From Mesorhizobium sp. LNHC252B00 (GTDB lineage: Bacteria; Pseudomonadota; Alphaproteobacteria; Rhizobiales; Rhizobiaceae): a stretch of 44,356 bases of DNA. The notes under the pieces were generated by a model, which was given only the letters and a program-made list of their open reading frames with translations, was not told the origin of the DNA and searched no databases. The stretch lies in NCBI RefSeq assembly GCF_000502955.1, contig NZ_AYWO01000017.1:1-44356 (forward strand), given 5' to 3'. The position numbers and the translations under genes are program-made. Below, in pieces: positions 26,210 to 34,379 of this stretch; position 1 is the stretch's first letter, and each line of letters opens with the position of its first letter.

Positions 26210-26595
26210 GTTTATTTCGGATCACGAAATAATGGTCCTATCCTAAGGTCAGGACGGCGGAAGGGAAAGCGTAAATCGCACAATTGGTAAGACCAGTTGA
26301 TGTCTATCGTGATCAGCATCGCCGCAGTACCGTTCGCAGAAAGCGAAAACGGCATTGTTGGTTCGACCAGAATTTCAGGCAGCCGCCTTGATCATATCCG
26401 CCGCCTTTTCGGCGATGGCCGGCCCGGCAACAGCGCAATGACGCCTGCCGGGCACGGATCAGGCGGAACCGCCGCCGGCAATGACATAGTCGAAAACCAT
26501 GCTCTCCTCCTCGCACCCGGCGGATATTTCCGTACGGATAGTCGCAGGGAAGCCCGATCGGAGCCGATGTAAAGACGTCGGGAATTGCCGTTGCG
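26210..26595. other. Intergenic region with a deleted gene remnant
   Basis: 386 bp without an intact gene. The middle holds the GMC oxidoreductase remnant described separately. A 91-codon plus-strand frame across it is a shadow of that remnant. No repeat or terminator was recognised at the edges. Confidence 0.6.
26375..26500 (-). pseudogene. Remnant of a GMC oxidoreductase (choline dehydrogenase-like)
   Basis: ATG at 26500, with AGGAGG about 6-11 bases upstream, opens MVFDYVIAGGGSA, the FAD-binding start of GMC-family oxidoreductases, then hits a stop. About 60 bases later another frame reads AIAEKAADMIKAAA and stops at 26375; this matches the extreme C-terminus of the same family (usual form ...IMIAEKAADMI). 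Thus the two ends of a ~530-residue gene survive with the ~1.5 kb body deleted. Ribosome site and start are still intact, so the decay could be fairly recent. Confidence 0.75.
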
Positions 26596-27132
26596 TCAGC
26601 TGTTGCGAGCGCGCCGCCAGGAATATTTCGACCCCTTCGGCTCCGGCACGGCGGCTGGCTGGTAGTAAAGCCCCAACCCACCGGTGCGGCCCTCCTCCAG
26701 CCGCTTCAACAGCACCGGATTCGAAATTTCGAACTCATCGAAGCCGAGCCGCAGCATATGCGGCAACTGGTCGACCAGCACCTGCCCGGTGGCCCGCACA
26801 GCGCCTTCGAAACCATAACGGCTGCGCAGCAACTCGCCCTTGGAGAAGGAGCGGCCATCGCTGAAGGCCGGGAAGGCCAGTGCCACCAGAGAGAGTTGGT
26901 CGAGCAGGTCGGCGATCTTCTCGAGTTGATCGCCCGGCTGCAGCACGACGCCGAGCCGTTCCTTGGCCGAGCGGCGCACCTCCGGCTCGAGATCGAGAAA
27001 CGCCTGCAGCGGCAGGATGAAGCGGCCGTTGCCGGAAAGCGCGTCCGCGTTTTCGGCATGAGCCCACTCATCCTCGCGAAAACCCTCAGGGGTCCAGAGC
27101 CGGATCTCCGGTGTCGTCGGTTCAGTCATCAA
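26596..27132 (-). CDS. DUF934 family protein of the sulfate assimilation operon
   Basis: 178-residue protein of the DUF934 family, function unknown, regularly found with cysH and cysI. The conserved part is the mid-section: RFILPLQAFL, then LALVALAFPAFSDGRSFSKG-like sequence and LRSRYGFEGAVRATGQVL. No membrane segment. Start is ATG 27132 or the next codon. It is separated from cysH by a 166-bp gap filled by a repeat element, which might weaken co-transcription. Confidence 0.87.
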   Translation of the reverse strand: MMTEPTTPEIRLWTPEGFREDEWAHAENADALSGNGRFILPLQAFLDLEPEVRRSAKERLGVVLQPGDQLEKIADLLDQLSLVALAFPAFSDGRSFSKGELLRSRYGFEGAVRATGQVLVDQLPHMLRLGFDEFEISNPVLLKRLEEGRTGGLGLYYQPAAVPEPKGSKYSWRRARNS

Positions 27133-27155
27133 AATTCCTAAAAATTCAAAGAAGC

Positions 27156-27301
27156 TAGGGGTGCGTTGAGATTCAGTCAGGCCGCGCCGAAAATGGTGGC
27201 TTCCGAGAACCGGAGCGGAGCGTACTTGAAGTACGTGAGCACCGGAAGCGCAGGAAACCGCCTTTTGCAGGCCGGTCTTACCTGAATATCAACATACCCT
27301 A
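27156..27301. mobile_element. MITE-like palindromic element between cysH and DUF934
   Basis: About 146 bp bounded by imperfect terminal inverted repeats: TAGGGGTGCGTTGAGATTCAG on the left (21 bases at 27156), and its inverted counterpart ending in TACCCTA at 27301 on the right. The interior has a second palindrome centred on GTACTTGAAGTAC (about 27220-27232) between CCGGAGCG-like arms. No coding capacity. The cysH stop codon (27299-27301) is formed by the last bases of the right terminal repeat. Confidence 0.65.
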
Positions 27302-28063
27302 AAGCGATGCGTCGGTCAGCGACACTTCCAGCCCCGACAGGTGAATGCCGCACTCGGTCTTGGCATGGCCAGCCCAGCGGCCGCTGCGCGCGTCCTCGCC
27401 CGGCTGCACCGGCTGCGTGCATGGAAAGCAGCCGATCGATAGATAGCCATAAGCAACCAGCGGATTTTCGCGCAGCGCATGCGCGCGCATATAGTCGGCC
27501 TGGTCCGAAGTCGTCCAGTGCGCCAGCGGGTTGATACGGATGCGCGGACCGACGGCCTCGAACACCGGAAGCGCTGCGCGTGTCGCGGCCTGGAAGCGCT
27601 TGCGGCCGGTGAACCAGGCGCGGAAAGGTGCAACGCCACGCGCCAGCGGCTCGACCTTGCGCACGTCGCAGCAGGCGTCGGTGTTGCTCTGGTGCAGATT
27701 GCCCATCGGATCGATCCGTTCGAGCGCCGCCTCTTCGGGCTTGATCACCCGTATATTGGTCAGTCCAAAATCGGCGGCAAGCGCATCGCGATAGCCGAGC
27801 GTTTCCTCGAAATGCTTGCCGGTGTCGAGGAAGATGACAGGCAACGCCCGATCGATCTTGGCGATCATGTGCAGCAGCACAGCCGAATCCGCGCCGAACG
27901 ACGACACCGCAGCGATCTCGTCGTGAAACAGGTCGCGGGCCGAGCGTTCGATGATCTCGAGCGGGTTCAGGTGACCGTAAAGCGCGTCGAGTCCCGCCGC
28001 CTTGGCGGCGGCGCCATCGTCGACGTCGACTATGCGGTCAAGCGGCCTTGGCTTCGCCAGCAT
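27299..28063 (-). CDS. cysH: Phosphoadenylyl/adenylyl-sulfate reductase CysH
   Basis: 254-residue thioredoxin-dependent reductase making sulfite. Cys131-Cys132 (CCDVRK) and Cys212/Cys215 (GCFPCT) form the four-cysteine set that binds a [4Fe-4S] cluster in APS reductases, so adenylyl sulfate rather than PAPS is the likely substrate. The catalytic cysteine is Cys238 in the C-terminal ECGIH motif. ATG at 28063 has a perfect AAGGAGG upstream and overlaps the end of cysI by 26 bases, showing coupling. The longer frame upstream is a shadow of cysI. Confidence 0.94.
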   Translation of the reverse strand: MLAKPRPLDRIVDVDDGAAAKAAGLDALYGHLNPLEIIERSARDLFHDEIAAVSSFGADSAVLLHMIAKIDRALPVIFLDTGKHFEETLGYRDALAADFGLTNIRVIKPEEAALERIDPMGNLHQSNTDACCDVRKVEPLARGVAPFRAWFTGRKRFQAATRAALPVFEAVGPRIRINPLAHWTTSDQADYMRAHALRENPLVAYGYLSIGCFPCTQPVQPGEDARSGRWAGHAKTECGIHLSGLEVSLTDASL

Positions 28064-29708
28064 AAAGCGCCTCCTTGAACGGCGCGGGACCGACACGGCG
28101 GTAGGCGTCGATGAATTTCTCTTGTGGGTCGAGCCGCAGGCCGAGATACGTCTCGACGATCTGCTCGATGGCGTCGGTGATTTCTTCCGACGAGAAGCCG
28201 CGGCCGATGATCTCGCCGACCGAGGTGTTCTCATCGGCCGAGCCGCCCAGCGTAACCTGGTAGAGCTCGGACCCCTTCTTCTCGACGCCGAGGATGCCGA
28301 TGTGGCCGACATGGTGATGGCCGCAGGCATTGATGCAGCCGGATATCTTCAGCTTCAGTTCGCCGATCTCGCGCTGCCGCTCCAACGAAGCGAAGCGGCG
28401 CGAGATTTCCTGTGCGATCGGGATCGAGCGCGCCGTGGCCAGCGCGCAATAGTCGAGGCCAGGGCAAGCGATGATGTCCGATATCAGATTGGAATTGGCC
28501 GTCGCCAGGCCAATGCCGACCAGCGTATCATAGACCGCCTTGAGGTCGGCGCGTGCCACATGCGGCAGGATCAGATTCTGCTCATGGCTGACACGCAGTT
28601 CGTCGAAAGCATATTTTTCGGCGATGTCGGCGACCGCTTCCATCTGGCTGTCCGAAGCGTCGCCGGGCACCTCGCCGATTCCCTTGAGCGAGATCGTCAC
28701 CGCGGCGTAGTCGGGATGGCGGTGCGTCACGACATTCTGGTCGAGCCACTCCGAGAACCCCTTGGAATCCAGTCGCGCCAGCTTGACCGCCTGGTCGCCT
28801 TCCGGCCGGTCGGTGAGCGCCGGCGGCGCGAAATAGGCTTGGATGGCGCGGATATCGGCTTCCGGCAGCTTCAGGTCGGCATCCCTCAACTCCCGCCACT
28901 CGGCCTCGACCTGGCGGGTGATTTCCTCGACGCCGGTCTCGTGGACGAGGATCTTGATGCGCGCCTTGTACTTGTTGTCGCGGCGGCCATAGAGGTTGTA
29001 AACGCGCAGGATCGCCGTGCAGTAGGACAGAAGGTCGGCTTCCGGCAGGAAGTCGCGGATCTTGCGGGCGACCATCGGCGTGCGGCCCTGACCGCCGCCG
29101 ATATAGACGGCGAAGCCGAGTTCGCCGGCGGCGTTCTTCTTCAGGTGCAGGCCGATATCGTGCGTCTGGATGGCAGCGCGGTCGCGCTCGGCCCCCGTCA
29201 CCGCGATCTTGAATTTGCGCGGCAGGAACGAGAATTCCGGATGCACCGACGACCACTGGCGCAGGATTTCCGCATAGGGGCGCGGATCGGCGACCTCGTC
29301 GGCGGCGGCGCCGGCGAAATGATCGGCGGTGACATTGCGGATGCAATTGCCGCTGGTCTGGATGGCATGCATCTCGACGCTTGCAAGATCGGCCAGGATG
29401 GCCGGAATGTCCGACAGCGCCGGCCAGTTGAACTGGATGTTCTGGCGCGTGGTGAAATGGCCGTAGCCCTTGTCGTATTTGCGAGCGATGTGGCCCAGCA
29501 TACGCAACTGCTTGCCGTTCAGCGTGCCATAGGGCACCGCGATGCGCAGCATATAGGCGTGCAGCTGAAGATAGACGCCGTTCATCAGCCTGAGCGGCCG
29601 GAACTGGTCCTCGGTGATCTCGCCGGCAAGGCGGCGCTGGACCTGGTCGCTGAACTCGGCGACGCGGGCCTGGACAAAATCGTGGTCGAACTCATCGTAA
29701 CGGTACAT
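28038..29708 (-). CDS. cysI: Sulfite/nitrite reductase hemoprotein CysI
   Basis: 556-residue siroheme and [4Fe-4S] enzyme reducing sulfite to sulfide. The cluster ligands are Cys415 and Cys421 (ACPGLDYC) and Cys458 and Cys462 (GCINACGHHH). Two ferredoxin-like half domains and the siroheme-binding TTRQNIQFNW and GNCIRNVTAD motifs are present. ATG at 29708 (MYRYDEFDHDF). Placed between DUF2849 and cysH, the standard alphaproteobacterial order. No cysJ flavoprotein is nearby, so ferredoxin is the likely donor. Confidence 0.94.
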   Translation of the reverse strand: MYRYDEFDHDFVQARVAEFSDQVQRRLAGEITEDQFRPLRLMNGVYLQLHAYMLRIAVPYGTLNGKQLRMLGHIARKYDKGYGHFTTRQNIQFNWPALSDIPAILADLASVEMHAIQTSGNCIRNVTADHFAGAAADEVADPRPYAEILRQWSSVHPEFSFLPRKFKIAVTGAERDRAAIQTHDIGLHLKKNAAGELGFAVYIGGGQGRTPMVARKIRDFLPEADLLSYCTAILRVYNLYGRRDNKYKARIKILVHETGVEEITRQVEAEWRELRDADLKLPEADIRAIQAYFAPPALTDRPEGDQAVKLARLDSKGFSEWLDQNVVTHRHPDYAAVTISLKGIGEVPGDASDSQMEAVADIAEKYAFDELRVSHEQNLILPHVARADLKAVYDTLVGIGLATANSNLISDIIACPGLDYCALATARSIPIAQEISRRFASLERQREIGELKLKISGCINACGHHHVGHIGILGVEKKGSELYQVTLGGSADENTSVGEIIGRGFSSEEITDAIEQIVETYLGLRLDPQEKFIDAYRRVGPAPFKEALYAGEAKAA

Positions 29709-29750
29709 GCTTCGTCTTTCAGGGCGCGTCCGCCCATGCCTAGTGTCTTG

Positions 29751-30056
29751 TTAAGCTGCCCACGTCGCCTGCTTGGCAGCCTGCTTGCCGAGATCGTTGC
29801 GGATGGTCGGGCCCGCGGCGCGAATCTTTTCGCGCAGCCGCACCGGCTCGACGACGCCGTTGACGACATCGACATCGATCAGATTGACATCGACCACTTC
29901 GTTGGCGGCATAGGCCTTGGCGCCGATCACCTCGAGGCGATCCTCGGCCGGCTTGTCACGGGCAATGTCGGCATGGTCCACCGTCTCGGCCCAGCCGCCA
30001 TCGGCGTACCAGACGGCAATGCCGTCGGTCAGGCGGTTGGCGGTCAGAATCTTCAT
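29751..30056 (-). CDS. DUF2849 family protein in cys operon
   Basis: 101-residue soluble protein of the DUF2849 family, unknown function, almost always lying between cysG and cysI in Rhizobiales. Conserved start MKILTANRLTDGIAVWY and the acidic VDVNLIDVDVVNG segment. Its ATG overlaps the cysG stop as ATGA, and cysI follows after 42 bp. Strict linkage suggests a role in siroheme delivery or sulfite reductase maturation; this is inference. Confidence 0.88.
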   Translation of the reverse strand: MKILTANRLTDGIAVWYADGGWAETVDHADIARDKPAEDRLEVIGAKAYAANEVVDVNLIDVDVVNGVVEPVRLREKIRAAGPTIRNDLGKQAAKQATWAA

Positions 30057-31504
30057 GACTGAACTCCTTCAGCGACCGAACTGGACGCACCTTCATGTCT
30101 GTGTGCCGCGAGCGCCTCGGACCGGTCAAAGTTGGCGCCGGCGACCGCGTCGCCGATGATGGTCATGACCGGGCCGGAAAGATCGGCGCGCGCTTCCAGC
30201 GACGGCAGGTCGGCAAGCGTGCCGTGGAACCGGCGCCGGTTGGCAAGGCTTGCATTCTCGACCACGGCTACTGCCGTATCCGGCGAAAGACCGGCCTCGA
30301 TCAACCGGCCGGCAACTTCGGCCGCCACCGAGCGGCCCATATAGATGGCGACGGTGGCGCCCGAAATGGCGAGCTTGGCCCAGTCGGGTAGCGAATTGCC
30401 CTTGAGGTCGTGGCCGGTGGTGAACACCATTGACGAGGAAACACCGCGCAACGTCAGCGGCAATTCGAAATCGGCTGCGGCGGCGAATGCCGCGGTGACG
30501 CCCGGAACCACCTCATAGGCGATGCCGGCATCGCGAAGCGCTGCCATCTCTTCACCGGCCCGGCCGAACACCAGCGGATCGCCCGACTTCAGCCGCACGA
30601 CGCGCTTGCCTTCACGGCCGAGCTCGACCAGCAGTGCATTGATCTGCGCCTGGCTCTTGGTGTGGCAGCCCTTGCGTTTTCCGACCGGCAGACGCTCGGC
30701 ATCGCGGCGACCCATGGCAACGACCGCCTCCGGCACCAGCGCGTCATGGACGATGACATCGGCTTCCATCAGCAGGCGATGGGCACGCAAAGTCAGAAGA
30801 TCCTCGGCGCCCGGACCGGCGCCGACCAGGGCGATGTGGCCGCAGGCCGGCGCATCCGACAGCAGAAGATGGACAGCAGCGTCATGCGCCTGCGAAAGCT
30901 CGCCCGCCTCAGCCGCACGGGCAGGAGCACCAGCAAAGAAATCATTCCAGAAGCGGCGGCGGGCGTTGCCTCTCGGCAGCAGCTTTTCGGCAGCTCCGCG
31001 AAACGACGCCGCGAGCGTTGCCAGCGGCCCGAGCGCCGGCGACAGCATGCGGTCGATGCGGCTTCGCAGCATTTGGGCAAGCACCGGGCCTGCACCTTCC
31101 GTGCCGATGGCAATGGCGACCGGCGCGCGGTTGACCAGCGCGGGGGTGAAGAAATCGCAAAGCTCAGGCCGGTCGACGGCATTGACCGGAATGCCCAGCC
31201 GGCGCGCATCCGTGGCCACGCGGCGATCGAGTTCCTCATCGCCGCTGGCGGCAAAAACCATGACCGCACCTTCGAGCTGCGACGCGTCGTAAGCGGCGGC
31301 AAAATGGTGGGTGCCGGTCTGAGCGATGAAGGTCAAGAGATCGGGCTCGGCATGTTCCGCGATGACGCGCAAAACCGCACTCGACTGTCCGATCAGTCTT
31401 GCCTTGGCCAATGCCTCTTCGCCGCCGCCGACGATGGCCACGGCTTGGCCCTCGACCCGCATGAAGACGGGGAAGGCATTGAGTTTGGGAGCAATGTGCG
31501 GCAT
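30053..31504 (-). CDS. cysG: Siroheme synthase CysG
   Basis: 483-residue bifunctional enzyme making siroheme from uroporphyrinogen III. The N-terminal part (1-~205) is the precorrin-2 dehydrogenase/ferrochelatase with the NAD motif AIVGGGEEALAKA. The C-terminal part (~215-460) is uroporphyrinogen III methyltransferase with ALVGAGPGAEDLLTL and SGDPLVFGRAGEE. ATG at 31504 is the best start; a TTG 18 codons upstream is possible. It heads the cysG-DUF2849-cysI-cysH operon and supplies the cofactor of CysI. Confidence 0.93.
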   Translation of the reverse strand: MPHIAPKLNAFPVFMRVEGQAVAIVGGGEEALAKARLIGQSSAVLRVIAEHAEPDLLTFIAQTGTHHFAAAYDASQLEGAVMVFAASGDEELDRRVATDARRLGIPVNAVDRPELCDFFTPALVNRAPVAIAIGTEGAGPVLAQMLRSRIDRMLSPALGPLATLAASFRGAAEKLLPRGNARRRFWNDFFAGAPARAAEAGELSQAHDAAVHLLLSDAPACGHIALVGAGPGAEDLLTLRAHRLLMEADVIVHDALVPEAVVAMGRRDAERLPVGKRKGCHTKSQAQINALLVELGREGKRVVRLKSGDPLVFGRAGEEMAALRDAGIAYEVVPGVTAAFAAAADFELPLTLRGVSSSMVFTTGHDLKGNSLPDWAKLAISGATVAIYMGRSVAAEVAGRLIEAGLSPDTAVAVVENASLANRRRFHGTLADLPSLEARADLSGPVMTIIGDAVAGANFDRSEALAAHRHEGASSSVAEGVQS

Positions 31505-31919
31505 GGGCGCGAGCGGAATCCTGAACAGGCTTGCAGTTCTACGCGCGAGCGCGAGCAATCAGAAGGAACGCACTGGCGCATCGCCTGTCGGGATGCAATC
31601 GCTTTTCTGAATGCACCTCGGCCAAGAGAAAAATATTCCTCATCGGCAGGTGATGCGGATTCAAGCACCTGTCGCAGGCCTTGATTTCCAGCCGTATTAG
31701 CACCCGGCGAGCAGTGCCGCAAATCAGGTTTTTCTAAATTCTACCAGTTTAGTAGATTAAAGCCGCCGGCGCTGGATGCCCGGATGTCCAAGTTTATAGG
31801 GATGCTGGCGGGAACATTACCCCTGAGAGACGCGTTCCCAAAGGCCCATCGCGTCAGATCGCGAAACCCGGCCGCGGCACATCGCAAGATGCCGGGGCGA
31901 CCCAAAGAGGAGCCTTGTC
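31505..31919. other. Divergent intergenic region cysG / host-attachment protein
   Basis: 415 bp without a gene. It holds a palindromic operator candidate at 31738-31758 and a CAGGTG/CACCTG inverted repeat at about 31650-31675. The A/T-rich patch at 31726-31762 is the likely promoter zone. No riboswitch was recognised. Confidence 0.5.
31738..31758. promoter_or_regulatory. Palindromic operator candidate upstream of cysG
   Basis: TCTAC (31740-31744) and GTAGA (31752-31756) are inverted around seven bases, embedded in an A/T-rich ~21-bp site that stands out from the GC-rich surroundings. Size and symmetry suit a dimeric repressor such as an Rrf2-type regulator. It lies ~235 bp before cysG and ~160 bp before the host-attachment gene, so either could be the target. 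Confidence 0.4.
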
Positions 31920-32369
31920 ATGAGCACGATCAACCTGAAGCATGGCATCTGGGTTTTGGTGGCCGATGGCGAAAAAGCGCTTTTCCTGAGGAATGCCGGC
32001 GACAGCAAATATCCGAACCTCGAAGTCGTGCAGGAAATCGAACAGAACAACCCGCCCACCCGCGAGCAAGGCAGTGATAGCCCGGGCCGATACAATGATG
32101 GTCCCTCCGTACACCGCAGCGCGGTCGAGGAAACGGACTGGCACCGCATCGGCAAGGAGCGTTTCGCCGACGACATTGCTGACCGGCTCTACAAGCTCGC
32201 GCACAGCGGCCAGTTCAAGGAGATCGTGCTTGTCGCACCACCGATGGTGCTTGGGACAATGCGCAAGAAGCTGCACAAGGAGGTCGCGGACAAAGTGACC
32301 GCCGAAATTCCCAAGACACTGACCAACCACGCCCTATTCGAAATCGAGGCCTTGCTGCAGGCAGCCTGA
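31920..32369 (+). CDS. Host attachment family protein (PF10116 type)
   Basis: 149-residue soluble protein of the host-attachment (Host_attach) family, named after Agrobacterium genes affecting plant cell binding; biochemical role unknown. Conserved features are the N-terminal WVLVADGEKALFLRN strand, the RSAVEETDWHRIGKERFADDIADRL helix region and VLVAPPMVLGTMRK. ATG at 31920 has GAGGAG upstream. It stands alone, followed by a hairpin at 32430-32452. Confidence 0.85.
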   Translation: MSTINLKHGIWVLVADGEKALFLRNAGDSKYPNLEVVQEIEQNNPPTREQGSDSPGRYNDGPSVHRSAVEETDWHRIGKERFADDIADRLYKLAHSGQFKEIVLVAPPMVLGTMRKKLHKEVADKVTAEIPKTLTNHALFEIEALLQAA

Positions 32370-32429
32370 TCGCTGTGAGCAATTGCGCCGGACCGAGGCG
32401 GAATACCATCGAGGAAATTCAAATTGGGG

Positions 32430-32452
32430 CCGGCGGCTTCCTCAGCCGCCGG
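32430..32452 (+). terminator. Terminator-like hairpin after host-attachment gene
   Basis: CCGGCGGCT (32430-32438) and AGCCGCCGG (32444-32452) form a perfect 9-bp stem with a TCCTC loop, 60 bp after the stop codon. There is no U tract, so it may act with Rho or simply protect the 3' end. Confidence 0.4.
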
Positions 32453-32594
32453 TCAAGCCTTTGCGGCCGCAGCGTCGATGTCATGGATTTGCGGGTTGCC
32501 TCGCCAACACCCGATCCGCCATATTGCGAACAGGCGGCGGCTTCGGGCGGTGTCCATCCGATATCGCTGGTTTTTGAAAGGCGCTCCATAGACA

Positions 32595-34379
32595 ATGCCG
32601 CATGACACGCCCCTTATCGCCACCATCGTCGCCGGTCTGGGGCTGGCTTTCGTCTTCGGCGCTCTCGCCAACCGCTTCCGCATTCCGCCGCTGGTCGGTT
32701 ATCTCGTAGCCGGCGTGCTGGTCGGGCCGAACACGCCCGGTTTCGTCGCCGATGCCAGCCTTGCCAACGAACTGGCCGAAATCGGCGTCATCTTGCTAAT
32801 GTTCGGCGTCGGGCTGCACTTCTCGCTGAAGGATCTGTTGTCGGTGCGCGCCATCGCCGTGCCCGGCGCGATCGTCCAGATCGGCTTTGCAACAGCGCTC
32901 GGCGCCGGCCTTGCCTGGATGCTCGGCTGGTCGATGGGCGCAGGGCTGGTTTTCGGCCTGGCGCTCTCGGTCGCCTCGACCGTGGTGCTGCTACGCGCCT
33001 TGCAGGAACGCCGTCTGATCGAGACGGAGCGCGGCCGCATCGCCGTCGGCTGGCTGATCGTCGAGGATTTGGCCATGGTGCTGGCGCTGGTGCTGCTGCC
33101 GGCGCTCGCCGGCGTGCTCGGCGGCCAGGAGCAGGCGAACGCCCATGCAAGCGGCTTGCTTTCGCTACCGGACAGCTACGGCATCTGGGGCGTCGTCGGC
33201 ATCACGCTGGCCAAGGTTGCTGCTTTCGTCGTCGTCATGCTGGTGGTCGGCCGTCGGGTCATCCCCTGGATCCTGCACTACGTCGCCCACACCGGATCGC
33301 GCGAATTGTTCCGGCTGGCCGTGCTCGCAATAGCGCTCGGTGTCGCCTTCGGCGCGGCAAAACTGTTCGGGGTCTCGCTGGCTTTGGGAGCCTTCTTCGC
33401 CGGCATGATCATGAGCGAATCCGAGCTCAGCCACCGCGCGGCGGAAGAATCGCTGCCGCTGCGCGATGCCTTTTCGGTGCTGTTCTTCGTCTCGGTTGGC
33501 ATGCTGTTCGACCCGTTCAGCCTGACCAGCAATGGCTGGCCAATCCTGGCGACGCTGGCCATCATCGTCATCGGCAAATCTTTAGCGGCGTTCATCATCG
33601 TCGTTGCCTTCGGCTATCCCTTGGCCACCGCCCTGATGATCTCGGCAAGCCTTGCCCAGATCGGCGAATTCTCCTTCATCCTGGCAGAACTCGGCGTCGG
33701 GCTGAAATTATTGCCCGAACAAGGCCGCGACCTCATCCTCGCCGGCGCCATCCTGTCGATCGTCCTCAATCCGCTGATGTTCCTGGCCATCGACTGGATG
33801 AAGCCATGGCTGGGGCGGCGCGCCGCCAGGACGGCACCGCCGGCCGAGGCAAAGCCGGTCGGTCCGGCGACGGAACCGGGCCAATTGGCCTCGGTTGCAG
33901 CCACGACGAAAGGAGGAAACGGGCCGCCGGCCAGGACAGGTCTCACCAACCATGCCATCCTGATCGGTTATGGCCGCGTCGGCAGCCTCGTCGGTGCGGC
34001 GCTGAAACAGGCCGCCCTGCCCTTCCTCGTCGTCGAGGATGCCGACAAGACACTGGCCAGACTGAAAGCCGACGGCATAGAAACCGTCTCCGGCAATGCG
34101 GCCAACGTCGAAGTGTTCGCCGCCGCCAATCCCGAAGGGGCGAATCGGCTGATCCTAGCCATCCCCAATGCCTTCGAGGCCGGACAGATCGTGCTCAGGG
34201 CACGCGCTGCCAATCCCGGCATCAACGTCATTGCCCGCGCCCATTCCGACGCCGAGATCGAGCATCTCAAGGGGCTCGGCGCCGATACGGTGATCATGGG
34301 CGAGCGCGAGATCGCGCGGGGCATTGTCGAAGAGGTGCTTGGCCACAAGCCGGAGGCGGCTGAACCGTCCACTGCCTAA
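32595..34379 (+). CDS. ybaL: CPA2 cation:proton antiporter with RCK domain (YbaL-like)
   Basis: 594-residue monovalent cation:proton antiporter. About 12 membrane helices fill residues 5-400, with the GVGLHFSLKDL and SLALGAFFAGMIMSESE motifs of the KefB/YbaL group. A linker (~400-450) leads to a nucleotide-binding RCK domain (~453-575) starting HAILIGYGRVGSLVG, likely a ligand-gated regulator of transport. The ATG at 32595 is preceded by AAAGGCG. The stop overlaps that of the convergent AraC gene by three bases. Confidence 0.92.
   Translation: MPHDTPLIATIVAGLGLAFVFGALANRFRIPPLVGYLVAGVLVGPNTPGFVADASLANELAEIGVILLMFGVGLHFSLKDLLSVRAIAVPGAIVQIGFATALGAGLAWMLGWSMGAGLVFGLALSVASTVVLLRALQERRLIETERGRIAVGWLIVEDLAMVLALVLLPALAGVLGGQEQANAHASGLLSLPDSYGIWGVVGITLAKVAAFVVVMLVVGRRVIPWILHYVAHTGSRELFRLAVLAIALGVAFGAAKLFGVSLALGAFFAGMIMSESELSHRAAEESLPLRDAFSVLFFVSVGMLFDPFSLTSNGWPILATLAIIVIGKSLAAFIIVVAFGYPLATALMISASLAQIGEFSFILAELGVGLKLLPEQGRDLILAGAILSIVLNPLMFLAIDWMKPWLGRRAARTAPPAEAKPVGPATEPGQLASVAATTKGGNGPPARTGLTNHAILIGYGRVGSLVGAALKQAALPFLVVEDADKTLARLKADGIETVSGNAANVEVFAAANPEGANRLILAIPNAFEAGQIVLRARAANPGINVIARAHSDAEIEHLKGLGADTVIMGEREIARGIVEEVLGHKPEAAEPSTA

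Noticed and set aside
26297..26572. 91-codon plus-strand frame
   Set aside because: Antisense to the GMC oxidoreductase remnant and without protein-like features.
28002..30062. 686-codon plus-strand frame opposite cysH, cysI and DUF2849
   Set aside because: Spans several well-supported genes in antisense, with composition typical of reverse-strand artefacts and no recognisable motif.
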